From the NCBI RefSeq assembly GCF_001905465.1, contig NZ_LISX01000001.1, positions 234,419 to 298,418 on the forward strand: DNA of 64,000 bases. Direction: 5' to 3'. This stretch comes from Kitasatospora sp. CB01950 (GTDB lineage Bacteria > Actinomycetota > Actinomycetes > Streptomycetales > Streptomycetaceae). Position 1 is the stretch's first letter, and the number at the start of each line of letters is the position of its first letter. The position numbers were made by a program, and so were the translations under genes. Below, piece after piece: positions 41,024 to 49,421 of the stretch. The notes beneath the pieces are model-generated. The model was not told where the DNA came from. It did not search any database and worked only from the letters and a program-made list of their open reading frames with translations.

Positions 41024-42277
41024 TCAGTGCGTCGGCAGGTCGAACGCGGCGGCGGCGACCTGGTACTGGGCGGCGAAGGAAGCGCCCGCGCGGGAGGTCG
41101 GAGTGAAGGAGTAGACCAGGTCGCGGGAGCCGTCGCGGGTGGCGAAGACGGCGCTGGTGTACCCGGGGCGGCTGCCGGTCTTGCCCCAGAACTCGACGCC
41201 GGGGGCGGGGGAGAAGCGCATCAGGCCGGTGCTGAAGCAGGCCCGGCCGGTGGTGGGGCCGATGTCGCAGTGGTCGTTCTGGTTGTTCGGCACGTCCGGG
41301 ACGGCGAACAGTTCGGCCTGCTGGGCGGGCGGCAGCAGCTTGCCGTGCAGCAGCGCGGACATGAAGCGCTCCAGGTCGGGCGCGGTGGAGATCATGCCGC
41401 CCTCGGCCCAGGGCCAGGGGCTCTGCTCGGTCACGTCCGCCAGGCCGGTGCTGCCGTCCGGGCGGGTGACGGTGAGGACGGCGTGCGCGGTCGGGTTCGG
41501 CAGCGCGGTGTCGTCGACGCCCGGCGCCCAGGTGTGGTGCAGGCCGAGCGGGCGCAGGATCCGGGCACCGACCTCGTGGCCGTAGCTGTGGCCGGTGACC
41601 TGCTCGATCAGCAGGCCCGCCAGGTAGTAGTTGACGCCGTTGTACTGCTGGGCCTTGCCCGCGTCGAACGCCTTCGGGTTGAGCATGATCCGCCGGACCA
41701 CCTCCTGCGGGGTGAAGCTGTCGCTCGCGTGGGCGGCGAACCACTCCGGGGTGCCGTCGTCGGGGAACTGCCCCAGGCCGTTCGGCAGGCCGCTGGTGTG
41801 GTTGAGCAACTGCCGTACGGTGACCGCGGAGTAGGCCTCCGGCAGGGTGTTCGGCGGCAGGTACCGCACGGCGGGGCCGTCCAGGTCGACCCGGTGCTCG
41901 GCGGCGAGCTGGAGGACCACGGCGGCGGTGAAGACCTTGGTGATGCTGCCGATCCGGAACTCGCCGTCCGCCTTCACCGGCCGCCCGGTCGCCGGGTCGC
42001 CCACCCCGGAGGTGCCCGACCAGCGGCCGCCCTCGCCGCCCACCAGCACGACGGCGCTGGTGAGTTGGTCGCTGGGCAGGCCTGCGATGGACGCCTTCAG
42101 GGCGGCCGCGTTCGGCGGCGTCGCGGCGGTGAACGGGCCGGCGGCAGCGGACGGGCTCGCGGCGGTGGGCAGGCTCGCGGGGGCGGTCGGTGCGGCGGTG
42201 GCCACGCCGGCGGTGAGGCCCACCACCAGTGCGCCGATCGCGGCGGTGGCTGCCAGCTTGCGTCCCGTGGTCTTCAT
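41024..42277 (-). CDS. Secreted serine hydrolase (class C beta-lactamase / D-Ala-D-Ala carboxypeptidase fold)
   Basis: A 417-residue exported enzyme. The signal peptide (1-29) ends ATA-AP. The nucleophile S111 is in the SITK motif (IGSITKVF), Y of the YxN motif is in YNGVNYYLAG, and the third motif is WGKTGSRPG. The pattern fits streptomycete DD-peptidases (R61-like) that trim or cross-link wall peptides or act on related substrates. The ATG at 42277 is followed by a basic MKTTGRK start. It converges on gap with a shared terminator. Confidence 0.9.
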   Translation of the reverse strand: MKTTGRKLAATAAIGALVVGLTAGVATAAPTAPASLPTAASPSAAAGPFTAATPPNAAALKASIAGLPSDQLTSAVVLVGGEGGRWSGTSGVGDPATGRPVKADGEFRIGSITKVFTAAVVLQLAAEHRVDLDGPAVRYLPPNTLPEAYSAVTVRQLLNHTSGLPNGLGQFPDDGTPEWFAAHASDSFTPQEVVRRIMLNPKAFDAGKAQQYNGVNYYLAGLLIEQVTGHSYGHEVGARILRPLGLHHTWAPGVDDTALPNPTAHAVLTVTRPDGSTGLADVTEQSPWPWAEGGMISTAPDLERFMSALLHGKLLPPAQQAELFAVPDVPNNQNDHCDIGPTTGRACFSTGLMRFSPAPGVEFWGKTGSRPGYTSAVFATRDGSRDLVYSFTPTSRAGASFAAQYQVAAAAFDLPTH

Positions 42278-42408
42278 GCTCGTCCCCCATGTTCCTCAAC
42301 AGCCGCTCCCGATGAGCGCGTTGACGTGGGAAAGTCTTCCGTCCGGCCGTTCCGTGGTCATCCGGGACGAACCCTGAGCGGCCCCGGAGGTCGGACCTCG
42401 GGGCCGGC

Positions 42409-43083
42409 TCAGGGGTGGCTCAGGGGCGGGTCGACCAGGTGGTGCTGCCAGGCCCAGGCGGCGATCTCGACGCGGTTGCGGGCGCCGAGCTTCTGCTGGA
42501 CGGCGGTCAGGTGGCTCTTCACGGTGCTGAGGGTGATGAACAGGTCGGCGGCGATCTCCTGATTGGTGCGGCCCCGGGCGATGGCGCGGACCACCTCGGT
42601 CTCGCGGGCGGAGAGCGGGCGGCCGGGCGGGCGGCCCAGCACGGTGGGTGCCGGGGCGGGGGCGAGGCCGCGCAGCAGACGGAGGGTCAGGGACGGGGAG
42701 ATCAGGGCGTCGCCGGCGTGCGCGGCCCGGACGGCCTCGATCAGCAGCGCGGGCGCCGCGCCCTTGAGGACGAACCCGACCGCGCCGGCGTGCAGCGCGC
42801 CGTGCACGTACTCGTCGAGGTCGAAGGTGGTGACGACGACCACCCGCAGCGGGTCGGCGACACCCGGACCGGCCAGCGCGCGGGTCACGTCGATGCCGTC
42901 CAGGCCGGGCATCCGGATGTCGACCAGGCAGACGTCGGGCCGCAGCCGGCGGGCGAGTTCGACCGCCTCGGCGCCGTCGGAGGCCTCGCCGACGACGGTC
43001 AGGTCGTCCTCGTCCTCCAGGATCAGGCGCAGGCCGCTGCGGATCATCGCCTGGTCGTCGGCGAGCAGGATGCGAATGGTCAT
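42409..43083 (-). CDS. NarL/LuxR-type response regulator
   Basis: A 224-residue regulator. The receiver has D9/D10, phosphoacceptor D55 (VCLVDIRMPG) and K (GFVLKGA). A GerE-type HTH follows (about 150-215; LSARETEVVRAIARGRTNQEIAADLFITLSTVKSHL). The ATG at 43083 has no SD; it overlaps the stop of a 15-residue micro-ORF that itself overlaps the kinase stop. It is the cognate regulator of the upstream kinase and probably controls the divergent ABC operon. Confidence 0.93.
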   Translation of the reverse strand: MTIRILLADDQAMIRSGLRLILEDEDDLTVVGEASDGAEAVELARRLRPDVCLVDIRMPGLDGIDVTRALAGPGVADPLRVVVVTTFDLDEYVHGALHAGAVGFVLKGAAPALLIEAVRAAHAGDALISPSLTLRLLRGLAPAPAPTVLGRPPGRPLSARETEVVRAIARGRTNQEIAADLFITLSTVKSHLTAVQQKLGARNRVEIAAWAWQHHLVDPPLSHP

Positions 43084-43127
43084 CGGGGGGCGCTTTCGGG
43101 GACGGGCGGCGGGGTGGGGTCGGTCAT
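43080..43127 (-). CDS. 15-residue micro-ORF coupling kinase and regulator
   Basis: ATG at 43127 to TGA at 43080. Its ATG overlaps the kinase stop (ATGA) and its stop overlaps the regulator ATG (ATGA), making an unbroken chain of re-initiation sites. It encodes MTDPTPPPVPESAPR. The PVPESAP part repeats the kinase C-terminus (LPVPESAPESTSR), which suggests origin by duplication. It is probably a translation relay rather than a functional peptide. Confidence 0.5.
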   Translation of the reverse strand: MTDPTPPPVPESAPR

Positions 43128-44260
43128 CGGGAGGTGCTTTCGGGGGCGCTTTCGGGGACGGGGAGTTCGGCGTGGACGGTCCAGCCGCCGGTGGGGGCGG
43201 GGCCGGTGGTGAGGGTGCCGCCGAGGGCTTCGACGCGTTCGCGCATGCCGAGGAGGCCGTATCCGGCGGGGCGGCGGTGGCGGGTGTGGGCGGGGGCGGC
43301 GTCGTCGGCGACGGTGACGGTCAGGACGCCCGGGGTGTGGGCGACGGCGACCTCGGCGGTCCGGGCGTGGGCGGCGTGGCGGGCGACGTTGGTCAGCGAC
43401 TCCTGGACGATCCGGTGCACGGTGGTGGCGACCTCGGGCGGCCAGGTCGGCGCGTCCCGGTCCGGAAGCTGCAGCCGAATGCTCGGGCCGTGGCCTTCGA
43501 ACTTCCTTGCCAGATCGGCGAGTTCGGCCGGGCCGGGGGCGGCGGGCGCCGTCCCCGGAGTGTCGTCGGCGGCGCGCAGCAGGCCCACGACGCGGCGCAT
43601 CGCGGACAGCGCGTCCGCGCCGGCCGTCTCGATCCCGGCAAGGGTGTCGTCCAGCTGCTCGGGACGTTTGCGGGCGACGATCCGGGCCGCCTGCGCCTGC
43701 ACCACCACGCCGGTGATGTGGTGGGCGACCAGGTCGTGCAACTCCCGTGCCAGCGCGAGGCGTTCGTCGCGGCGCGCGGTCTCGGCGGCGGCCTGCCGGC
43801 GGTGGTCCAGCAGGCGCAGCCCGAGGCCGGCGGCGAGCGCCAGCGCCCACACCTCGATGCCGACCCGGAACGGGGTCGCCGGGGCCTGCGCCGCCAGCAG
43901 GCCCGCCGTCATCATCGCCAGCCCGGCGACGGCGAGCGCGGCGGCCGAACGCCACGGCAGCGTCCGCACCGCGGAGCCGCCCAGCACCAGCAGCCCCAGC
44001 ACCGCCGCCGCGCCGGGCTCCCCGGGCAGCCCCGCCGCGCGGGCGGCGAGGGCCGCCGCACCGGCCACGGCCAGACCCAGCGCGGCCGCCCCGCCACGGT
44101 TCCGCTCCCGCCCCACGGCCAGCGCGCACACCACCGCACCGGTCGCCGCGTCCAGCAGCCACATCCGGCCCTGCGCCGCGTACTGCGCCGCCATCACCAG
44201 CACCACCAGCGCGAACCCCGCCCCGAGCACTGCGTTCCCCACCACCGACGTCCGTCTCAC
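43124..44260 (-). CDS. NarL-type sensor histidine kinase (HisKA_3)
   Basis: A 378-residue membrane kinase. About five hydrophobic segments occupy 10-155. H175 is in ARELHDLVAHHITGVVVQAQ (HisKA_3). The ATPase has an N-box of the type QESLTNVARHA and G2 GYGLLGMRERV. There is no extracytoplasmic sensing domain of size, as in the intramembrane-sensing kinases of envelope-stress systems. It is divergent from an ABC exporter operon, with a long inverted repeat in the gap. The stop starts the ATGA chain to the regulator. Confidence 0.92.
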   Translation of the reverse strand: MRRTSVVGNAVLGAGFALVVLVMAAQYAAQGRMWLLDAATGAVVCALAVGRERNRGGAAALGLAVAGAAALAARAAGLPGEPGAAAVLGLLVLGGSAVRTLPWRSAAALAVAGLAMMTAGLLAAQAPATPFRVGIEVWALALAAGLGLRLLDHRRQAAAETARRDERLALARELHDLVAHHITGVVVQAQAARIVARKRPEQLDDTLAGIETAGADALSAMRRVVGLLRAADDTPGTAPAAPGPAELADLARKFEGHGPSIRLQLPDRDAPTWPPEVATTVHRIVQESLTNVARHAAHARTAEVAVAHTPGVLTVTVADDAAPAHTRHRRPAGYGLLGMRERVEALGGTLTTGPAPTGGWTVHAELPVPESAPESTSR

Positions 44261-44297
44261 GCCGCCACGCTAGGGGAAGCCGCGGGTGCGGCGGACC

Positions 44298-44341
44298 GGC
44301 CGAAAGTACGACGGGCGGGTGGGGGGACCGTACCTTCGGCC
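44298..44341. promoter_or_regulatory. Inverted repeat in the kinase/ABC divergent promoter
   Basis: GGCCGAAAGTAC (44298-44309) faces GTACCTTCGGCC (44330-44341), 12-base arms with one mismatch and a 20-bp spacer. It lies between the kinase start (44260) and the small membrane protein (44379), and is a candidate site for the NarL-type regulator. Confidence 0.55.
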
Positions 44342-44378
44342 GCTGTGGGGGGTCGGGGGTGGGCGGGAGTGTGGGGGC

Positions 44379-44570
44379 ATGGATGGATTGACGAGCGGTG
44401 CCGTGCTGGTGGCGGTGGCCGAGAAGACCGAGCGGAGCCCGCTGTTGTACGCGTGGTGGGCGCTTCAGTTGGGCGTACTGGTTGCTCTGGGGTGGGGTGC
44501 GTACCGGTTGGTGCGGGCCTGGCGGGGGCGGCGGGCGGGGCGGGACGCCGAGGACGTGGAGCTGTGGTGA
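44379..44570 (+). CDS. Small membrane protein heading the ABC operon
   Basis: A 63-residue protein. One TM at about 21-43 (LLYAWWALQLGVLVALGWGAYRLV) is followed by a basic then acidic tail (RAWRGRRAGRDAEDVELW). Its stop overlaps the GTG of the ATPase gene, which ties it to the exporter. A GGGAG-like stretch precedes the ATG at 44379. I recognise no family; perhaps an exporter accessory subunit. Confidence 0.7.
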   Translation: MDGLTSGAVLVAVAEKTERSPLLYAWWALQLGVLVALGWGAYRLVRAWRGRRAGRDAEDVELW

Positions 44571-45466
44571 CGCCGGTGTTGGAGGCCGTCGGGCTCGGCA
44601 AGCGGTACGGGCGTCGATCGGCGCTCGCGGACGTGGAGTTGAGTGTTCCGGCGGGCCGGGTGGTCGGTCTGGTCGGGCCGAACGGGGCCGGGAAGTCGAC
44701 GCTGTTGCAGCTCGCGTGCGGGCTGATCGCCCCGACGGCGGGCCGGATCCGGGTGCACGGTGCGGAGCCGGGCGTCCGACCGGATCACCTGGCGCGGGTC
44801 GGGTACGTCGCCCAGGACACGCCCGTCTACCCGGACCTCACCGTCGCCGAGCACCTGCGTCTCGGCGCCCGCCTCAACCCGCGCTGGGATGCGGCGCTCG
44901 CCGAACGCCGGTTGGCCCGTTCCGAGTTGGACCCTCGGCAGAAGGCCGGTCGGCTGTCCGGCGGGCAGCGTGCCCAACTCGCCCTGACCGTGGCCGCCGC
45001 CAAGCGGCCGGACCTGCTGATCCTCGACGAGCCCGCCGCCGCGCTCGACCCGCTGGCCCGGCACGCGTTCCTGGACCACCTGATGGAGTCCGTCACCGAG
45101 CTGGGCGCGACGGCCGTGCTCTCCTCGCACGCCCTGCCCGATGTCGCCCGGGTCTGCGACCACCTGGTGGTGCTGGCTCGCGGACGGGTCCAACTGCACG
45201 GCGACATCGGCCCGTTGCTGGCCCGGCACGCCCGGGTGACCGGCCGTCCCGCCGACCTCGACGCGCTCCCGTCGGCCGTCACCGTGCTCACCCGCACCGA
45301 GCCGTCCGACGGCGGCCCGGCGACCGCCCTGGTCCGCACCGAGCACCCGCTGCCGGACGGACCGTGGGCCGTCACCGCGCCCGACCTGGAGGAACTCGTC
45401 CTCGCCCAGCTGGCCCGCGCCGAGAACGCGCGCCGTCCCGCCGCCCGACCGGAGGCCCGTCGATGA
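44567..45466 (+). CDS. ABC transporter ATP-binding protein
   Basis: A 299-residue ATPase. Walker A is GPNGAGKST (about 34-42), the Q-loop VAQD, the signature LSGGQ, Walker B LLILDEP, and the switch His is in SSHAL. It is of the CcmA/multidrug type that pairs with ABC-2-like permeases. GGAG lies 5 bases before the GTG at 44567. It overlaps the permease start by 4 bases (ATGA). It is divergent from the NarL-type system and is its probable target operon. Confidence 0.93.
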   Translation: MTPVLEAVGLGKRYGRRSALADVELSVPAGRVVGLVGPNGAGKSTLLQLACGLIAPTAGRIRVHGAEPGVRPDHLARVGYVAQDTPVYPDLTVAEHLRLGARLNPRWDAALAERRLARSELDPRQKAGRLSGGQRAQLALTVAAAKRPDLLILDEPAAALDPLARHAFLDHLMESVTELGATAVLSSHALPDVARVCDHLVVLARGRVQLHGDIGPLLARHARVTGRPADLDALPSAVTVLTRTEPSDGGPATALVRTEHPLPDGPWAVTAPDLEELVLAQLARAENARRPAARPEARR

Positions 45467-46455
45467 TCTGGCTGACCTGGCGTCAGTTCCGCACCCAGGC
45501 GCTGATCGGCCTGGGCGCGCTGCTCCTGCTGGCCGGCTACCTGGTGGTGCTCGGCCTCGACGTCCACCACGCCCAGCAGGACACGCTCGCGCACTGCTCG
45601 GCCCGCGCCGACTGCACCGGGCCGCTCGCCGCCTTCGCGGACCGCTACGGGCTGCGCACCGACCTGCTCGGCTACCTGCTGCTGGTGGCGCCCGCCGTGT
45701 TCGGGGTGTTCTGCGGCGCGCCGCTGGTGGCCCGGGAGTTCGAGGCGGGCACGCACCGGCTGGTGTGGAACCAGAGCATCACCCGACGCCGCTGGCTGGC
45801 GGCCAAACTCGGTGTGGTGGGCGGCAGTTGCACCCTCGCCGCCGCTCTCGCCGCGCTACTGCTGGGCTGGGCCACCGGCCCCGTCACCGCCGTTCGCGGT
45901 GCGCGCTTCGAGCCGGTCGCGTTCGCCTCGCACGGCCTGGTGCCCGCCGCGTACGCCGCGTTCGCGTCCGTGCTCGGCGCCACCCTGGGCCTGTACCTGC
46001 GGCGCACCGTCCCCGCGATGGCGGCCACGCTCGCCGTGTTCGCCGTCGTCCAGCTGGTCGTCCCGGCCGTCGTCCGTCCGCACTACCGGGCGCCCGAGCG
46101 CACCGCGGTGCAGCTGACCGCGCCGATCGTCGCCAACCTCAGCAAGATCGGCACCTACGGCGACATCGGCGGACTGCGGGTGCCCGGCGGGCCGTGGGTG
46201 ATCGACACGAGCGCGATCCTCGACGAGTCCGGCGCGCCCGTCGGGCACAGCGACTGGTTCCAGGACTGCATGGACCACAGTTCGCTCACCGACCTGCCCG
46301 GCTGCCTCGCCGACCACCGGATCCACGTCGAGATCACCCAACAGCCCGCCGATCGCTACTGGACCTTCCAGTTCGTGGAGAGTGCGCTGTTCGCCCTGCT
46401 CGCCGCCGCCCTGGCCGCTCTCGCGGTGCGCCGGCTGCGGACCCGCGCCGACTGA
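45463..46455 (+). CDS. ABC transporter permease (ABC-2-like)
   Basis: A 330-residue permease beginning MIWLTWRQFRTQALIG, a common start of these actinomycete permeases. There are about six TM segments and an extracytoplasmic loop with cysteines after TM1 (LAHCSARADCTG). The cytoplasmic APLVAREFEAGTHRLVWNQSITRRRWLAAKL contacts the ATPase. A second large outer loop with cysteines lies before the last TM. It makes an exporter with the preceding ATPase; the substrate is unknown, possibly a lantibiotic-like or cell-envelope-active compound. Confidence 0.92.
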   Translation: MIWLTWRQFRTQALIGLGALLLLAGYLVVLGLDVHHAQQDTLAHCSARADCTGPLAAFADRYGLRTDLLGYLLLVAPAVFGVFCGAPLVAREFEAGTHRLVWNQSITRRRWLAAKLGVVGGSCTLAAALAALLLGWATGPVTAVRGARFEPVAFASHGLVPAAYAAFASVLGATLGLYLRRTVPAMAATLAVFAVVQLVVPAVVRPHYRAPERTAVQLTAPIVANLSKIGTYGDIGGLRVPGGPWVIDTSAILDESGAPVGHSDWFQDCMDHSSLTDLPGCLADHRIHVEITQQPADRYWTFQFVESALFALLAAALAALAVRRLRTRAD

Positions 46456-46494
46456 GCGGAGACGATCCGAAAAACTGCTGACAACCTTTCCGGC

Positions 46495-47028
46495 ATGTTC
46501 GGGCGTGTGGTCGGTGTGAGTCGAGAAACCGAGGACGACGCCTACACGGCCTTCGTCGCGGCCGCCTGGCCGCGGCACCTGCGCACGGCCACCCTGATAG
46601 CGGGGGACCGGTACCGCGGCGAGGAGCTGTTGCAGGACTGCCTGGTCAAGCTGTACGTCCGCTGGCGACGGGTGGCCACCGACGATCCGCACGCCTACCT
46701 GCGGCGGATGCTGGTCAACGGGCACATCAGTTGGTGGCGTCGACGACGTCGGGAGACGCTCACCGCCGATCTGCCGGAGACGGCCGGCGCGGTCGGTGTC
46801 GAGTACGACGAGATGGACGAACTCCGGCGTGCGCTGCGGTCGTTGGCACCGCGGCAGCGTGCGGTAGTGGTGCTGCGGCACCTGGAGGACCTGTCCGAGA
46901 AGGACACCGCCACCGTCCTCGGCTGCTCGGTCGGCACCGTCAAGAGCCAACACTCCCGGGCGATGGCCCGGCTGCGCACCACCCTGTCGAACAACCGGTC
47001 GAGGAACGAGGAGGCTGTCAGCCCATGA
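46495..47028 (+). CDS. SigE-family ECF sigma factor
   Basis: A 177-residue ECF sigma factor of the actinobacterial SigE subfamily. Region 2 contains FVAAAWPRHLRTATLIAGDRYRGEELLQDCLVKLYVRW, and region 4 is LAPRQRAVVVLRHLEDLSEKDTATVLGCSVGTVKSQHSRAMARLR. The ATG at 46495 has no visible SD; a GTG at 46507 is an alternative. The stop overlaps the ATG of the next gene (ATGA). The membrane protein that follows is typical of this sigma group and may act on it. Confidence 0.92.
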   Translation: MFGRVVGVSRETEDDAYTAFVAAAWPRHLRTATLIAGDRYRGEELLQDCLVKLYVRWRRVATDDPHAYLRRMLVNGHISWWRRRRRETLTADLPETAGAVGVEYDEMDELRRALRSLAPRQRAVVVLRHLEDLSEKDTATVLGCSVGTVKSQHSRAMARLRTTLSNNRSRNEEAVSP

Positions 47029-47852
47029 GCACCACTGACCACGAGGACCTGTCGCACGCGCTGGAGGTGCTGGCGGACGGCCAGGCCCCGGCCGGGCCCG
47101 CGCCGGTGGCGGACCTGCTGCGTCGGGGCCGCCGCAGCAAGCGTCGGCGCGCCGCCACCATGACGGGTGCCGTCGCGGCGATCATCGCCGTCGCGGTGGC
47201 GGGCGGCGCCGTGCTGACCGCCGGCCCGACGAGCACTGTGGCCGGTCCGGCGGCCGCCCCGTCCGGCGGGGGCTCGTCGAAGCCGAGCGACGGTGCGTCG
47301 TCCAAGCCCGGCAGCCCGGGTTCCGTGCCGAATGTCGCGGAGCTGCTGGCGGCGCGGATCCCGGCCGGCTACCGGATCGAGAACACCTGGAACGACCCGG
47401 GCCCGCAGCCGCTGCCGAGCGGGATGCCGGGCCCGACGGACGGAGTCCGGCAGCAGGCGTTCCGGGTCGGGGCGCTGCACAGCATCACCAACGGCACGCG
47501 GTCGGGCAACATCCGGATCGAGGTCGGCCAGGTCATCGGTGTTCCGCGGCACTCGACGGGCTACAAGCCGCACGCGACCTGCGGCAATGTGCCCAAGTGC
47601 GCGGTCGAGAACCGCCCCGACGGCAGCCAGCTGTACACGTACCTCCCCGACGCGGCGGCGGGCCTGCAGGACTGGCGGGTGACCCTCTACCGCACCGACG
47701 GCAGCATGATCACCGCTTCCTCGAACACCATCGCCAACCAGGGGGACAAGCTGTATCCGTCGCCGCTGCTCGACGGCGACCAGCTCACGGCCCTCGCGCT
47801 GGACCCGGTGTGGCAGCATGTCGCCGACACCGCGCCGGACGCCAAGGTCTGA
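47025..47852 (+). CDS. Single-pass membrane protein paired with the ECF sigma factor
   Basis: A 275-residue protein. A cytoplasmic basic N-terminus (about 1-45; RRGRRSKRRR) and one TM (about 46-66) precede a Ser/Gly/Pro linker. The extracytoplasmic region (about 105-275) has two cysteines near one another (ATCGNVPKCAV). It lacks a ZAS zinc motif, so it is not a standard anti-sigma factor. The overlap with the sigma gene and the topology suggest a sensor or target that works with it. Confidence 0.8.
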   Translation: MSTTDHEDLSHALEVLADGQAPAGPAPVADLLRRGRRSKRRRAATMTGAVAAIIAVAVAGGAVLTAGPTSTVAGPAAAPSGGGSSKPSDGASSKPGSPGSVPNVAELLAARIPAGYRIENTWNDPGPQPLPSGMPGPTDGVRQQAFRVGALHSITNGTRSGNIRIEVGQVIGVPRHSTGYKPHATCGNVPKCAVENRPDGSQLYTYLPDAAAGLQDWRVTLYRTDGSMITASSNTIANQGDKLYPSPLLDGDQLTALALDPVWQHVADTAPDAKV

Positions 47853-47864
47853 CCCCGGCGCCGG

Positions 47865-49265
47865 TCAGGGGCGCAGCAGCCCCCAGTAGAGCGCCCACGG
47901 GACGAACGCCGCGCCCGAGAGCGTCAGCAGTCCGAGCCGTACCCGGGCGCCGCCCGCCGGGCGGTTCCGGAGCGCGGTGAACGCGGTCAGTGCGACCGCC
48001 ACCACCGTTGCCACGGCGGCGAGTTGCAGCAGCCACCAGACGGCCGGCCGGCCCAGCAGGACCGGTCCGGGCAGGGAGGCTGCGGTGATCGCCATGAACA
48101 GCAGGTAGAGCGGGGTGCCGACGACCGTGAGGGTGCCGGTCAGGGCGGCCCAGCGGGCCGGGCGGGGCAGGCCTGCCGGGGCGGGGCGGCGGCGCAGTCG
48201 GCGGACTGTGCCGGTGGCGAGGTGCCCGACGAATCCGATCAGGCAGACGCCGGTCAACGCGGCCTGGAGCCACGGGGGTTCGTACCAGTGGAGCGGGGCG
48301 AGCGGCCGGCTGGCGTACTCCTGTGCGGGGGCGGTGTCGGCGGATGCCGCCGGCAGTCCGCTCGCCAGCCCGTTGATCCAGCGGGACTCGAAGTCGGCGT
48401 AGTCGTCCGGCAGTTGAGGGGATCGGTCGAAGCCGTCGGCGAAGCTGCGGCGGAGGTTGTGGCGGACGTCCGGGACGGTTCGGATCGTGTAGTGGCGGTT
48501 GCCCGCGCGGTCCAGGGCCTCCCGGACGATCCGCTCGCTCTCGGCGGGCACGGCCTCGCGGTCCAGCGTGCCCCACTCGGCCAGCACCGGCTGGTGGATC
48601 CGCTCCCAGGCGGGCACCGGGTCGTAGTCCGCCTCCGGGAAGAGCCCGGCAGCGGCCAGCTGTCGGATCAGCGTGCTCTGCATGGTCGGTACCAGCGAGC
48701 CGGTGATTCCGGCGTGTCGGAGGAACTCGCCGTACGCCCAGGCCTGTTGGCGGGCCGGGGTGAGGCCGACCGCGCCGGCCGTCAGCACGAAGGACACGTC
48801 CGAGGGGGTGCGTCCGGCGGCCAGGGTGGCCACCCATGCGCCCTCCGACAGGCCCCACAGGCCGACCCGGTTCGGGTCGATCTCGGGCCGGGAGCGCAGG
48901 AGTTGGGCTGCGGCGAGGGCGTCGTCGGCGAGCCGGTCGTAGTCGCGTCGGAGGGTGGAGTAACCGGCGGTCCGCTTGTCCCAGATCAGGGTCGGGATGC
49001 CGTGGGCGGCGAACGCCTCGGCGGCGGGCCGCAGTTCGTCCATGGTGACCGGGCCGGCCCCGCCGACCATCGCCAGCCCGGGGGCGCCGTTCGCGCCCTG
49101 CGGGGCGATCAGTTCGCCGTGCAGAGTGACGCCGTCGACGCTGGTGAACTCGACGGCCGTGTGCGCCAGTTGACCGTTCGGGCGGGCTGCTGCGGGGGCC
49201 GCGGTCGGCAGCAGGAGCAGGAGTGCGATCACTCCCAGCAGTTTTGTTCGATGTCTGTTCCCCAT
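47865..49265 (-). CDS. Secreted alpha/beta hydrolase fused to a C-terminal membrane domain
   Basis: A 466-residue protein. The signal peptide (1-28) ends APAAA. The alpha/beta hydrolase (about 35-310) has the nucleophile in GLWGLSEGAW, with Asp and His expected in LAEWGTLD and DVRHNL. Three or four TM helices follow (about 345-466; WLQAALTGVCLIGFVGHLA, WAALTGTLTVVGTPLYLLFMAI, WWLLQLAAVATVVAVALTAF, LTLSGAAFVPWALYWGLL). GGGGAG lies 8 bases before the ATG at 49265. The catalytic part should lie outside the cell, held by its tail. The substrate is unknown. Confidence 0.82.
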   Translation of the reverse strand: MGNRHRTKLLGVIALLLLLPTAAPAAARPNGQLAHTAVEFTSVDGVTLHGELIAPQGANGAPGLAMVGGAGPVTMDELRPAAEAFAAHGIPTLIWDKRTAGYSTLRRDYDRLADDALAAAQLLRSRPEIDPNRVGLWGLSEGAWVATLAAGRTPSDVSFVLTAGAVGLTPARQQAWAYGEFLRHAGITGSLVPTMQSTLIRQLAAAGLFPEADYDPVPAWERIHQPVLAEWGTLDREAVPAESERIVREALDRAGNRHYTIRTVPDVRHNLRRSFADGFDRSPQLPDDYADFESRWINGLASGLPAASADTAPAQEYASRPLAPLHWYEPPWLQAALTGVCLIGFVGHLATGTVRRLRRRPAPAGLPRPARWAALTGTLTVVGTPLYLLFMAITAASLPGPVLLGRPAVWWLLQLAAVATVVAVALTAFTALRNRPAGGARVRLGLLTLSGAAFVPWALYWGLLRP

Positions 49266-49384
49266 GGTGTGGTCTCCCCGTGGTCGAGCGCGGTCGGTCG
49301 ATCCACCCTTTCCGATCGTCCGCCGTCGCACGATGCGGTTGCCACCCGGACCCGGGGTAGGGGCAACCCCCGGATACGCCAAAT

Positions 49385-49405
49385 GAGCTGACGAGATGTC
49401 AGCTC
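49385..49405 (-). terminator. Terminator of the DrrAB-like ABC operon
   Basis: GAGCTGAC and GTCAGCTC (8-bp stem, 5-nt loop) lie 17 bases beyond the stop of the minus-strand permease gene. Confidence 0.6.
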
Positions 49406-49421
49406 TGTTTTGGCTGGGTGG

